Origin: Rhizobium sp. CSW-27
GTDB taxonomy: Bacteria > Pseudomonadota > Alphaproteobacteria > Rhizobiales > Rhizobiaceae
Length of the DNA: 64,000 bases
Direction of reading: 5' to 3'
Assembly (NCBI RefSeq): GCF_018760785.1
Contig: NZ_JAHHZO010000006.1
Location: 248,001 to 312,000, forward strand
Shown here: in pieces, positions 19,711-28,131 of the stretch
How the letters are laid out: the number at the start of each line of letters is the position of its first letter
Position numbering within the stretch: the stretch's first letter is position 1
Program-made: the position numbers and the translations under genes
Notes under the pieces: generated by a model
Told to the model about the DNA's origin: nothing
Seen by the model: only the letters and a program-made list of their open reading frames with translations
Database searches by the model: none

Positions 19711-20052
19711 TCAGAGAGCCGCCGTGACGATGAATTCCACCTTGTAGTCCGGGGTCGCGAGAGCAGCTTCGCTCGTGGCGCGGGCCGGCGGGTTGGCCGG
19801 ATCGATCCAGGCTTCCCAGACGGCGTTCATTTCGCCGAAGGTCGACATGTCGGAGAGGTAGATGATCGTCTGCAGGATCTTCGACTTGTCTGTGCCGGCT
19901 GCAGCCAGCAGGCGATCGACTTCGGCAAGCGCCGACTTCGACTGTTCCGTTACCGTGGCGCCTTCGCCAACCTGGCCGGCGAGATAGACGGTGTTGCCGT
20001 GCACGACGGCACCGCTCATGCGCTTGCCGGGTTCGATACGCGTAATGCTCAT
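19711..20052 (-). CDS. RidA (YjgF/YER057c/UK114) family protein
   Basis: A 113-residue protein of the Rid family. It has the family pattern of GNTVYLAGQVG, LAEVDRLLAAAGTDKSKILQTIIYLSD and the C-terminal VEFIVTAAL. RidA proteins hydrolyse reactive enamines/imines formed by PLP enzymes. Archetypal RidA has a catalytic Arg in a C-terminal RxxxxVA-type motif near CVE. Here the corresponding stretch is DYKVEFIVTA, without an obvious Cys, so this may be one of the other Rid subfamilies with a different substrate. GGGGAG lies eight bases before the ATG at 20052. The phosphatase-like gene lies 60 bp upstream on the same strand. Confidence 0.85.
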   Translation of the reverse strand: MSITRIEPGKRMSGAVVHGNTVYLAGQVGEGATVTEQSKSALAEVDRLLAAAGTDKSKILQTIIYLSDMSTFGEMNAVWEAWIDPANPPARATSEAALATPDYKVEFIVTAAL

Positions 20053-20112
20053 GGAAATGCTCCCCATTGAAATGAGCGTGAAGAAAGGGATGTGAGTCGG
20101 AACGGGCAGGCC

Positions 20113-20454
20113 TCAGCCGCGCAGGTGCTGGCTCTTTTCGTAGATCGCCGTGGAGCGGGCGCCGGAGCGGCAATAGCCCAGCATCGGGCGGGGAAACTCG
20201 TCCAGCGCATCGACCATGCCGCGCACGGCATCGGCATCGACGCCCATGCGACCGACCGGCACATGGGCGATATCGAGGCCGAGTTCGCGGGCACGCGTGG
20301 CCACTTCGTCAAAACTCGGCTGGCCCGGCTCTTCCTCGTCCGGACGGTTGCAGACGATCGACTTGAAGCCCATGGCCTTGATCTGATCGAGGTCCTCGGG
20401 GGTGATCTGTCCCGTCACGGCGTATTCGTCGTTGATCTGGCGGATATCCATCAT
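20113..20454 (-). CDS. TIGR01244/DUF442-type phosphatase or sulfurtransferase-like protein
   Basis: A 113-residue protein like the stand-alone beta-lactamase-hydrolase (BLH) domain. The start MDIRQINDEYAVTGQITPEDL and FKSIVCNRPDEEEPGQPSF are typical. The P-loop CRSGARS (Cys-x5-Arg) is intact, as in dual-specificity phosphatases. In other bacteria this domain is linked to a persulfide dioxygenase and sulfide handling, but no such partner is visible here. CGGAGG precedes two consecutive ATGs (20454, 20451); I used the first. Confidence 0.8.
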   Translation of the reverse strand: MMDIRQINDEYAVTGQITPEDLDQIKAMGFKSIVCNRPDEEEPGQPSFDEVATRARELGLDIAHVPVGRMGVDADAVRGMVDALDEFPRPMLGYCRSGARSTAIYEKSQHLRG

Positions 20455-20573
20455 GTCGGCCTCCGGCGTTCGCTTCAAAAACAGGGCCATCACTTACGAT
20501 GGCGGGTGGGTGGCGTCAATGATGCGGGCGCCACCCAGTCGCGATCAGGTCCCACTCGCGATCAGCCCAAGGG

Positions 20574-21413
20574 TCAGGCGAAGCAGAAGCGCAGGCCGTA
20601 TTCGGCGCTCTCGCCGGGCTTCAGCATGTGAAGCTCGCCGGACGCGGCCAGTTCCTCGCGACCGACCCAGCGATGCGAGACGGGCTCGATGCCCAGCACA
20701 TGCGCCGGCGCTTGCTGGTTGCGCCAGATCTGCAGGTAGGGCAGCGTATCGGTCCTGAACTTCACCTTGAGCGTGACGCCGCCGAGCGACGCGATGGGTC
20801 CGAGCGCCACCTCCGCCCATTCCTCGCCCTCGACGCGCGCCGGCACGCAGAATACGCCTCCGGGCTCCTCGCCGAAATTCCAGGGAAAGCCGCCGCCCTC
20901 CAGCATCTTGCCGGAGAGGCGGACATGCTGGTCGAACAACCAGGCGCCGATGTTCATATGGTACATGTGCACCTTGGCGAAGGGCAGCCGGCCGACATTG
21001 GTCAGGCGGTCCGTGAGGCAGACTTCGCCGGTATCGCCGCTGATGCGCCAGTGACGCTCCAGAAGCGCCTCGCCGCCATCCGCCGTCTTCACCGGCACGC
21101 GCGCCTTGCATTCGGCATCCTCGCCCTGCAGGTCCCAGAACAGGATCTCGGCGGGATGACCGGAATAGGAGCCGTGCAGCGGAAAGCGGCGGCCGGCGGC
21201 GTCGCCGGGGATCGGCTCCGGGTGGCGGATATGGTCCGGCCCGCAGGTGAAGAGAAAGCCTTCCAGCGAATGATCGATGCGCGGATCGCCGTCATCGGGA
21301 ATGGCGCGTCCCGGCGCGATATCCGTTCCGTTGAAGATGCAACCGCCGATATCGAGCACGCTGGTCTCATCCAGGAACAGCTTGGGTCCCTCAGCCGCGA
21401 CAAATGCCTTCAC
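20574..21413 (-). CDS. DUF4432 protein, aldose-1-epimerase-like fold
   Basis: A 279-residue protein of the DUF4432 group, related to galactose mutarotase-like beta-sandwich proteins. Visible blocks include HPEPIPGDAAGRRFPLHGSYSGHPAE, LTDRLTNVGRLPFAKVHMYHMNIG, FRTDTLPYLQIWRNQ and the C-terminal GESAEYGLRFCF. Such proteins bind sugars; the natural substrate is unknown. The start is uncertain. A GTG at 21413 follows a strong GAGGAGGG site, whereas the open frame begins with a GTG at 21431 and no ATG is available near the front. Confidence 0.75.
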   Translation of the reverse strand: MKAFVAAEGPKLFLDETSVLDIGGCIFNGTDIAPGRAIPDDGDPRIDHSLEGFLFTCGPDHIRHPEPIPGDAAGRRFPLHGSYSGHPAEILFWDLQGEDAECKARVPVKTADGGEALLERHWRISGDTGEVCLTDRLTNVGRLPFAKVHMYHMNIGAWLFDQHVRLSGKMLEGGGFPWNFGEEPGGVFCVPARVEGEEWAEVALGPIASLGGVTLKVKFRTDTLPYLQIWRNQQAPAHVLGIEPVSHRWVGREELAASGELHMLKPGESAEYGLRFCFA

Positions 21414-21596
21414 ATCACCCTCCTCGGTCACGCCTCAAGAGTGCGTGACAAAACATCAGAATTAACTATTGGTTCACCATGACCGCCAATTCTTCCTCAT
21501 TCAGGTCAAATTTCACCTGTCTGAGTGGAAACCGGCCGTCGGGAACGCATCGGCGTACGCCGCTGTTCTACGTCGTAATCGCGAATCGGTGATATT

Positions 21597-23012
21597 GTGA
21601 AGTCCACGCTCGTTTCCAGCCTCCTGATCGGCGCTTTTCTTGTGCTGCAGGGCGTCTCGCCCGCTCTGGCACAGGGTGCCTATGGCGCATCCGACACCAT
21701 TCTCGTGACGCCTCGCGGAGAAATCCTCGATTACGTTCCGGAAGCCGGCGAGGTGGTCATTGCCCGCGATGCGCGCGGCCGGCGTGTGCTGATCGACCAT
21801 TTCGGCAATGTGGTGGCAACGGAAATGCCCCGCGCGGCCTTTCGCAATACGAGCCCCGATACCTATCCCACGGCCCCTGGCAATGCCCGCCGCGCCTATC
21901 CGCAGCAGGATGCCGCACGGCAGGACGGCTGGGGACAGCAGGACGGCAGCTACCGCGACTACCGACAGTACCGCCCCAGCGAACCCGGCGCCGTGACCGG
22001 CACCATTCCGCGCGACACCGCCGTGACACGCCTGCCGCTTGATGCAAACGGGGCAATCGCGGATGACGCCGAGGAGGAAGCCTCGCTCGAACAGGACCGG
22101 GTGCAGCCACTGCCGCAGCCGACCCTCCAGCCGCGCAACGACAAGCCCGTGATGGCCATCACCAACAAGGCGCAGGCGGAAGTGGTGGCGCTGCAGGTGT
22201 TTCTCGACCGGCAGGGCATATCGCCCGGCGTGATCGACGGGCGGCTTGGCGACAATGTCAACAAGGCCGTGGCCGCCTGGCAGGACATGACCGGCGAGAC
22301 GCTCGACCCGAACAATTCCGAGGACATCATGCAGCGACTGACCTATTCAGGCGGGCTGCCGTTTACCACCTATACCATTACGCCGGCCGATGCGGCCGGA
22401 CCCTATGTGGCGTCGATCCCGGAAGACTATGCACACAAGGCACAGTTGCCGGCCATGTCCTATACCTCGGTCACGGAGGCGCTCGCCGAACGCTTCCACA
22501 TGGACGAGGGCTATCTGAAGGCGCTGAACCCCGGCGTGGATTTCACAATTCCCGGCACCATGATCAAGGTGGTCAATCCCGGCCCGCCGAAGACGGGCGA
22601 AGTGGTGCGCGTGGTGGCGGACAAGGGCAAGAAGCAGGTCTTCGCCTATGGCGCCGATGGCAAGCTGATCACAGCCTATCCGGCCACCATCGGCTCCACG
22701 GACACCCCCTCGCCGACCGGCACGCATACCGTGGTGCGGGTGGCGCTCAATCCCGGTTATACCTATAATCCAAAGATCAATTTCCAGCAGGGCGCCAATG
22801 ACAAGGTGCTGCAGATCCCGCCCGGCCCCAATGGCCCGGTCGGCACCGTCTGGATTGCGCTCTCGAAGCCAACCTATGGCATCCACGGCACGCCGGATCC
22901 CTCCAAGATCGGCAAGACCAACAGCCATGGCTGCATCCGCCTGACCAATTGGGACGCGACGGAACTGGCCAAGATGGTGAAACCCGGCACCGTCGTCGAA
23001 TTCGTCGATTGA
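21597..23012 (+). CDS. L,D-transpeptidase (YkuD) with peptidoglycan-binding domain
   Basis: A 471-residue secreted protein starting at GTG, with a signal peptide ending VSPALAQ. A low-complexity Gln/Pro/Arg-rich linker (about 85-175) precedes a PG_binding_1-like domain (about 190-245). The YkuD catalytic domain occupies about 335-471 and contains HGTPDPSKIGKTNSHGCIRL with catalytic Cys446 and His444. L,D-transpeptidases form 3-3 crosslinks in murein or link proteins to it; rhizobia have many of them, used in polar growth. Regulation is not visible. A terminator-like hairpin follows at 23036. Confidence 0.92.
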   Translation: MKSTLVSSLLIGAFLVLQGVSPALAQGAYGASDTILVTPRGEILDYVPEAGEVVIARDARGRRVLIDHFGNVVATEMPRAAFRNTSPDTYPTAPGNARRAYPQQDAARQDGWGQQDGSYRDYRQYRPSEPGAVTGTIPRDTAVTRLPLDANGAIADDAEEEASLEQDRVQPLPQPTLQPRNDKPVMAITNKAQAEVVALQVFLDRQGISPGVIDGRLGDNVNKAVAAWQDMTGETLDPNNSEDIMQRLTYSGGLPFTTYTITPADAAGPYVASIPEDYAHKAQLPAMSYTSVTEALAERFHMDEGYLKALNPGVDFTIPGTMIKVVNPGPPKTGEVVRVVADKGKKQVFAYGADGKLITAYPATIGSTDTPSPTGTHTVVRVALNPGYTYNPKINFQQGANDKVLQIPPGPNGPVGTVWIALSKPTYGIHGTPDPSKIGKTNSHGCIRLTNWDATELAKMVKPGTVVEFVD

Positions 23013-23035
23013 GACCTTTCGGGACAGGATGCACA

Positions 23036-23058
23036 AAGGGCGCCGCAGGGGCGCCCTT
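23036..23058 (+). terminator. Terminator-like hairpin after the L,D-transpeptidase gene
   Basis: The arms AAGGGCGCC/GGCGCCCTT have a 5-base loop, lie 24 bp after the stop and are followed by TTCGTCATT. It lies between convergent genes and may serve both. Confidence 0.65.
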
Positions 23059-23087
23059 CGTCATTGCGCATCTTTCGTCACGCCGTC

Positions 23088-23804
23088 TCAGGCCGCGTCG
23101 CGACGAAAGCTCAGAACGCGCGGCAGTCCGGAGCGGACGACGCGCACGGGCATCAGCCGCTTGACCTCTTCGGCGAGCATGCGGGCATTCTCCCGCGCCT
23201 TGTCGAGGTTCGATACCCTGGCGGCATCCAGCGAATGGAGCGTGCCCCCCACTTCGAACAGTTCGCGGAAGGCCGTGCGTTCGCCGATCGGCGTGTTCAG
23301 CACGTTGACGCCGCGCTGCGCCAGCAGGCCCTTGATGGCAACCAGCGCGCGGGTGGTCACGACAGGCGTCACGCGCGTCAGAACGACGGAATGGGGAATG
23401 GCAAGCCCTGCCTTGTCCTTCATCAGTTGCAGGAGATCGAGGATTTGGGCTGCCCCCTTGGCATCCATGGCCGAGCCCTGCACCGGGATCAGCACATGGT
23501 CGGACAGGCCAAGCGCGGTGGTGACCAGCGCATCGCGGGCACCGGCGAGATCGATGATGAAGTAATCGGTCGTCGACGACATCTCGCGCAGGTGACACTG
23601 CAGCGAGGCCACCGTGACTTCGGTGATGATGGTGATGTTGCGCACCGCGCCGGACATCTCGTGCCACTGGCTGATCCAGCGCTGCGGGTCGGCATCGACC
23701 AGCGTGACGCGGTGCCCCTGATGCGCAAGTTCGGTGGCAAGCAGCAGGGCCGCCGTGGTCTTTCCGGCTCCACCCTTGGCATTCGCGAGAGAAATCACAG
23801 GCAT
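23088..23804 (-). CDS. Orphan ParA/MinD-type ATPase (VirC1-like)
   Basis: A 238-residue P-loop ATPase with the deviant Walker A KGGAGKTT at residues 10-17, the signature Lys10, and VTLVDADPQRWISQWHEM, which resembles VirC1 and other small ParA proteins. Walker B is at YFIIDLAG. These ATPases position plasmids, chromosomes, protein complexes or conjugation machinery. No parB, no cognate DNA-binding partner and no obvious parS repeat lies nearby, so it is probably a cargo-positioning ATPase for a protein complex or a domesticated VirC1 relative. It converges on the L,D-transpeptidase gene; about 200 bp separate it from the next operon. Confidence 0.85.
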   Translation of the reverse strand: MPVISLANAKGGAGKTTAALLLATELAHQGHRVTLVDADPQRWISQWHEMSGAVRNITIITEVTVASLQCHLREMSSTTDYFIIDLAGARDALVTTALGLSDHVLIPVQGSAMDAKGAAQILDLLQLMKDKAGLAIPHSVVLTRVTPVVTTRALVAIKGLLAQRGVNVLNTPIGERTAFRELFEVGGTLHSLDAARVSNLDKARENARMLAEEVKRLMPVRVVRSGLPRVLSFRRDAA

Positions 23805-23966
23805 TGTCTATCCTCGATGGTCATCGAGCCGCATCGCTCACGAAGACACCGGATGAAACATGGTGCCGATAGCTGCAATCCTCGCAAGGGCATGGTTAAC
23901 GGACGGTAAATTCAGAACCGTTAATGTAATCTAGTAAAACTGGTGATCGACATGAGAGGCGGAATG

Positions 23967-24005
23967 CACGCGGCCGATCCGGCGATTCTCCGGGCCGGCC
24001 GCGTG
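23967..24005 (-). terminator. GC-rich hairpin after the iron alcohol dehydrogenase
   Basis: The arms CACGCGGCCG/CGGCCGCGTG span 39 bp and lie about 16 bp beyond the last gene of the minus-strand catabolic operon. No T-run follows, so termination may need Rho. Confidence 0.5.
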
Positions 24006-24021
24006 TCGCATCGCAACAATG

Positions 24022-25167
24022 TCAGAAGCAGTCCGCAAACAGCTGCCGGGTATTTTCCAGCGTCATCTTGACCGGATTGCCGCCGCAGGACGGATCTTCG
24101 ATCGCCATGGCCGAAAGCTCGTCGAGACGGTCGGGCTTGATGCCCATGGCGCCCAGCGATTCCGGCACGTGCAGTTCGGCGCGCAGCGCCAGAACATAGT
24201 CATAGAAACCGTCGAAGCCGCCGGAAATGCCGAGATAGGCGGCGGCGCGGGCGATCTTTTCCTCGATGGCCGCACGGTTGAAGCGGAGCACCGGCGGCAT
24301 CACCACCGCATTGGTCATGCCGTGATGGGTGTTGTAGACGGCACCGATCGGGTGCGACAGCGCATGGATGGCGCCGAGCCCCTTCTGGAAGGCGACCGCA
24401 CCCATGGCGGCAGCGGCCATCATGTTGGTGCGGGCTTCGATATCGGTCGCCTCGTGATAGGCGCGCGGCAGGAATTCCTTCACCAGCCGCATGCCCTCAA
24501 GGGCGATCCCCTGGCTCATCGGATGGAAGAAGGGCGAGCAATAGGCTTCCAGGCAATGGGCAAAGGCATCCATGCCTGTGCCGGCGGTGATTGCCTTCGG
24601 CATGCCGACCGTCAGTTCCGGATCGCAGATCACCACGCCCGGCAGGAACTTCGGGTGGAAGATGATCTTCTTCACATGGGTCTGCGAATTGGTGATGACC
24701 GAGGCGCGGCCCACTTCGGAACCGGTGCCGGCAGTGGTCGGCACCGCGACGATCGGGGCGATGCCCTCGCTGTTGGCACGCGTCCACCAGTCGCCGATAT
24801 CCTCGAAATCCCAGACCGGCCGCGTCTGGCCGACCATGAAGGCCACGCATTTGCCGAGATCGAGGCCGGAGCCGCCGCCGAAGGCGACGACGCCATCATG
24901 GCCGCCATCGCGATAGGCCTTGATGCCGGCTTCCAGGTTCTGCTCGTTGGGATTCGGATCGACATCGGCAAACAGCGCGCGGCCGAGGCCGGCATCGTCC
25001 AGCACTTCCAGCGCCCCTTGCGTGATCGACATGGCGGCAAGGCCGCGATCGGTGATCAGCAGCGGCTTCTTCATGCCGAGCGACTTGCAGGCCTCGCCCA
25101 GTTCCTTGATGCGGCCACGACCCAGCTTGACGGCGGTGGGGTAGCTCCAGTTGGCGGTGATGTTCAT
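24022..25167 (-). CDS. Iron-containing (group III) alcohol dehydrogenase
   Basis: A 381-residue member of the Fe-ADH family. The nucleotide site (FGGGSGLDLGKCVAFM), PTTAGTGSEVGRASVI, the metal-ligand region HCLEAYCSPFFHP and LSHPIGAVYNTHHGMTNAVVMP are all present. It oxidises a primary alcohol to an aldehyde with NAD(P). It is the last gene of a minus-strand operon and follows an aldehyde dehydrogenase by four bases. The pair would convert an alcohol group to a carboxylate, probably on a gamma-glutamylated substrate made by the ligase upstream. Confidence 0.9.
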   Translation of the reverse strand: MNITANWSYPTAVKLGRGRIKELGEACKSLGMKKPLLITDRGLAAMSITQGALEVLDDAGLGRALFADVDPNPNEQNLEAGIKAYRDGGHDGVVAFGGGSGLDLGKCVAFMVGQTRPVWDFEDIGDWWTRANSEGIAPIVAVPTTAGTGSEVGRASVITNSQTHVKKIIFHPKFLPGVVICDPELTVGMPKAITAGTGMDAFAHCLEAYCSPFFHPMSQGIALEGMRLVKEFLPRAYHEATDIEARTNMMAAAAMGAVAFQKGLGAIHALSHPIGAVYNTHHGMTNAVVMPPVLRFNRAAIEEKIARAAAYLGISGGFDGFYDYVLALRAELHVPESLGAMGIKPDRLDELSAMAIEDPSCGGNPVKMTLENTRQLFADCF

Positions 25168-25171
25168 GGGG

Positions 25172-26551
25172 TCAGGCTTTCTTCAGATGATAGGATTTCG
25201 GCCGGGTCAGGTTGTGGAAGCCAAGCACGGAGAGCGAACCGCCGCGGCCGGTTTCCTTGACCCCGGTCCAGACCAGCGCCGGATCGAGATAGTCGCAGCG
25301 GTTCATGAAGACGGTTCCCGTCTCAAGCTCGGCGCCAAGGCGCGAGGCGCGTTCCTCGTCCTTCGTCCAGAGCGAAACGGTCAACCCGTATTTGCAGTCG
25401 TTCATCAGGTCGAGCGCTTCCGCATCGCTCTTCACCTTCATGATGCCGACCGCCGGTCCGAAGGTTTCCTCGCGCATGAACTCCATCGAGTGGTCCACAT
25501 CAACGAGCACCTGCGGCATCAGATAGGCACCGCCGTCATCCTGCGGGAAGAGTTTCGGATCGACCAGCGCCTTTGCACCCTTGGCCACCGCATCCGCCAC
25601 CTGCTCGCGCACGGTTTTCGCAAAACGGGCATTGGCCATCGGGCCAAGCGTGGTCTCCTGCTCCAGCGGATTGCCGAGCTTGTAGTTCGACACCCAGGCG
25701 ACCGATTTTTCGACGAAGGCATCATAGAGGCTTTCGTGCACATAGATGCGCTCGATGCCGCAGCAGCACTGGCCGGAATTGTAAGTCGCGCCATCCATCA
25801 GCGTGTCGACGGCGGCATCGAGATCCGCGTCTTCCATCACGTAGCCCGGATCCTTGCCGCCAAGCTCCAGCCCCATGCCGGTAAAGGTGCCTGCCGCGGC
25901 GCGTTCCACCGCCCGGCCGCCGGCGACGGACCCGGTGAAGTTGATGAAGTTGAAGGAACCGGCAGCAATCAGCTTTTCCGAGGTCTGGTGATCGAGGAAG
26001 ACGTTCTGGAACACATCATCCGGCACGCCGGCTTCCACGAAGGCCCGCACCATGCGCTCGCCGACGAGAAGCGTCTGCGCGGCATGCTTGATGATGACGG
26101 TATTGCCGGCCATCAACGCTGGCGCCACCGTGTTGATGGCCGTCATGTAAGGATAGTTCCACGGCGCGATGACGAAGACCACGCCATGCGGCTCGCGCTC
26201 TATACGCCGGGTAAAGGCAGCACTCGTTTCGATCTCGATCGGCGCCAGCGCTTCGGCCGCCACGTTCGCCACATAGTTCGACCGCTCGTTGAACCCCTTG
26301 AACTCGCCGCCATAGCGCACCGGGCGACCCATCATCCAGGCCAGTTCCGGCACCACCTCGTCGACCATCTCGTTGAGGCGCGCGACACCCTTCATCACAA
26401 GCTGGACACGTTCGTCCAGCGGGCGCTTTGCCCAGCTCTTCTGCGCCTTTCGGGCCCGCTCGACGACGGTTTTCGCCGCATCAAGCGTGAGCGCCGGCCG
26501 CTCAGCATAGACCGAGCCATCCACCGGCGAGATACATTGGATCATTGTCAT
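25172..26551 (-). CDS. Aldehyde dehydrogenase family protein
   Basis: A 459-residue NAD(P)-dependent aldehyde dehydrogenase. FVIAPWNYPY, FINFTGSVAGGRAV, the general base in LELGGKDPGYV and the nucleophile in YNSGQCCCGIERIYVH are all visible. Later EETFGPAVGIM and NRCDYLDPALVWTGVKETG match the family. AGGAAG six bases before the ATG at 26551 favours this start over 26575. Its place between the glutamine-synthetase-like ligase and the Fe-ADH suggests it oxidises the aldehyde made by the latter. Confidence 0.9.
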   Translation of the reverse strand: MTMIQCISPVDGSVYAERPALTLDAAKTVVERARKAQKSWAKRPLDERVQLVMKGVARLNEMVDEVVPELAWMMGRPVRYGGEFKGFNERSNYVANVAAEALAPIEIETSAAFTRRIEREPHGVVFVIAPWNYPYMTAINTVAPALMAGNTVIIKHAAQTLLVGERMVRAFVEAGVPDDVFQNVFLDHQTSEKLIAAGSFNFINFTGSVAGGRAVERAAAGTFTGMGLELGGKDPGYVMEDADLDAAVDTLMDGATYNSGQCCCGIERIYVHESLYDAFVEKSVAWVSNYKLGNPLEQETTLGPMANARFAKTVREQVADAVAKGAKALVDPKLFPQDDGGAYLMPQVLVDVDHSMEFMREETFGPAVGIMKVKSDAEALDLMNDCKYGLTVSLWTKDEERASRLGAELETGTVFMNRCDYLDPALVWTGVKETGRGGSLSVLGFHNLTRPKSYHLKKA

Positions 26552-26646
26552 GATCGTCTTCCTGTTGTCATTCAACTGATGGCGGCGGCACCCGCCGCCG
26601 CGCTTGATCTCACGCTATCGCCGCACAGGCCAAAAGGCGAGTGCCG

Positions 26647-28017
26647 TCACGCACGCTCGAAACCGCGCGCCACTTCCCAGTCGGTGATGCGGCGGTCGTA
26701 TACTTCCTGCTCCCACTCGGCAGCCCGCACATAATGGTCGATGACGTCGTCGCCGAAGGCCTCACGCAGCATCGCGGAGCCACGCAGGCGCTCCGTGGCA
26801 TGGCGAAGCGTGCGGGGGATCTCCTTGACGCCCGTGCTGCCATAGGCATCGCCGACGAAGGCCGGCTCGAGCTCCATGCCGTTGCGGATGCCTTCCATGC
26901 CTGCGGCAAGCAGAGCGGCCATCGCCAGATAGGGATTGAGATCCGAGCCGCCGATGCGGCATTCGATGCGGATGCCCCTGGTGTCCTCGCCGCAGAGACG
27001 GAAGCCGGCGGTGCGATTGTCCTTGCTCCAGACGATCTTGGTCGGCGCGAAGGTGCCGGCGACGAAGCGCTTGTAGGAATTGATGTAGGGCGCCAGGAAA
27101 TAGGTATAGTCCTCGGCATAGGCGAGCAGGCCCGCCACATACTGCTGCATCAGCGCCGACATGCCGTGCGGGGCCTGGCTGTCGAAGAACAGCGGCGTCT
27201 TGCCGTCGGCGCTCCACAGCGACTGGTGGATATGCGAGGACGAGCCGGCGGCACTGTAATGCCACTTGGCAAGGAAGGTGATCGACTTCCCCTTGCCCCA
27301 GGCGATCTCCTTGGCGGCATTCTTGATCACGGCGTGGCGGTCGGCCATGGTGAGCGCTTCGGCATAGCGCACATTGATCTCCTCCTGGCCGGGAGAGGCC
27401 TCACCCTTGGAGTTTTCGACCGGAATGCCTGCTCCCTGCAGGCCGGTGCGCAGGGCGCGCATCACCTCTTCCTCCTTGGTGGTCTGGAAGATGTGGTAAT
27501 CCTCGTTATAGGCGCTGGCGAGCTTCAGGTTGCGATAGCCGCTCTCACGCGCAGCCTCGAAGGTCTGGTCGAACAGGAAGAATTCCAGTTCCGTCGCCAT
27601 GAAGGCGCTGAAGCCCATCTCCTGCAGGCGCTTGACCTGCTTCTTCAGGATGGCGCGCGGCGAATGCGGCACTTCCTCATGCGTGTGATGGTCCAGCACG
27701 TCGCACAGAACCAGCGCGGTGCCCTCCAGCCAGGGGCATTTGCGCAGGGTCGAAAGGTCGGGCTTCATCGTATAGTCGCCATACCCCTTCTCCCAGCTGG
27801 TCGCCTTGTAGCCGGAGATGGTTTCCATCTCCATGTCCGTCGCCAGAAGGTAGTTGCAGCTGTGCGTTTCCTTCCAGGCGCTTTCGACGAAATACTCGGC
27901 CTGGAAGCGCTTGCCCATCAGGCGCCCCTGCATGTCGACCTGTGCGGCAATGACCGTGTCGATCCGCCCGGCCGCAACGTCGAGCTTGAGGTCGTCGAAT
28001 GTATAGATGGAGGTCAT
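26647..28017 (-). CDS. Glutamine-synthetase-like gamma-glutamyl-amine ligase (PuuA/GlnT class)
   Basis: A 456-residue member of the glutamine synthetase superfamily. The catalytic barrel is recognisable from MATELEFFLF, HIHQSLWSADGKTPLFF, and the Arg/Glu block RIECRIGGSDLNPYLAMAALLAAG. Members of this group (PuuA, IpuC and others) ligate glutamate to amines rather than ammonia. Here it sits with a TRAP importer, an aldehyde dehydrogenase, an alcohol dehydrogenase and an N-formylglutamate-amidohydrolase-like protein. That context points to gamma-glutamylation of an imported amine or amino alcohol. The exact amine is not readable from the sequence. Confidence 0.88.
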   Translation of the reverse strand: MTSIYTFDDLKLDVAAGRIDTVIAAQVDMQGRLMGKRFQAEYFVESAWKETHSCNYLLATDMEMETISGYKATSWEKGYGDYTMKPDLSTLRKCPWLEGTALVLCDVLDHHTHEEVPHSPRAILKKQVKRLQEMGFSAFMATELEFFLFDQTFEAARESGYRNLKLASAYNEDYHIFQTTKEEEVMRALRTGLQGAGIPVENSKGEASPGQEEINVRYAEALTMADRHAVIKNAAKEIAWGKGKSITFLAKWHYSAAGSSSHIHQSLWSADGKTPLFFDSQAPHGMSALMQQYVAGLLAYAEDYTYFLAPYINSYKRFVAGTFAPTKIVWSKDNRTAGFRLCGEDTRGIRIECRIGGSDLNPYLAMAALLAAGMEGIRNGMELEPAFVGDAYGSTGVKEIPRTLRHATERLRGSAMLREAFGDDVIDHYVRAAEWEQEVYDRRITDWEVARGFERA

Positions 28018-28090
28018 CGTGTCCGTCCCTGATTGACGAGAGGCAATCGCCCGTCATCCCTTGCTTTTCGTTGGTCTGTTCGTCGCGGGC

Positions 28091-28121
28091 GGTACCCGGC
28101 CAGGCCTGCCGGCCGGGTACC
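28091..28121 (-). other. Intra-operon hairpin after the TRAP binding-protein gene
   Basis: Perfect 11-base arms GGTACCCGGCC/GGCCGGGTACC with a 9-base loop lie 11 bp beyond the dctP-type stop. No T-run follows. It may stabilise the upstream message so that the binding protein is made in excess. Confidence 0.55.
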
Positions 28122-28131
28122 GTGTCGGAGA

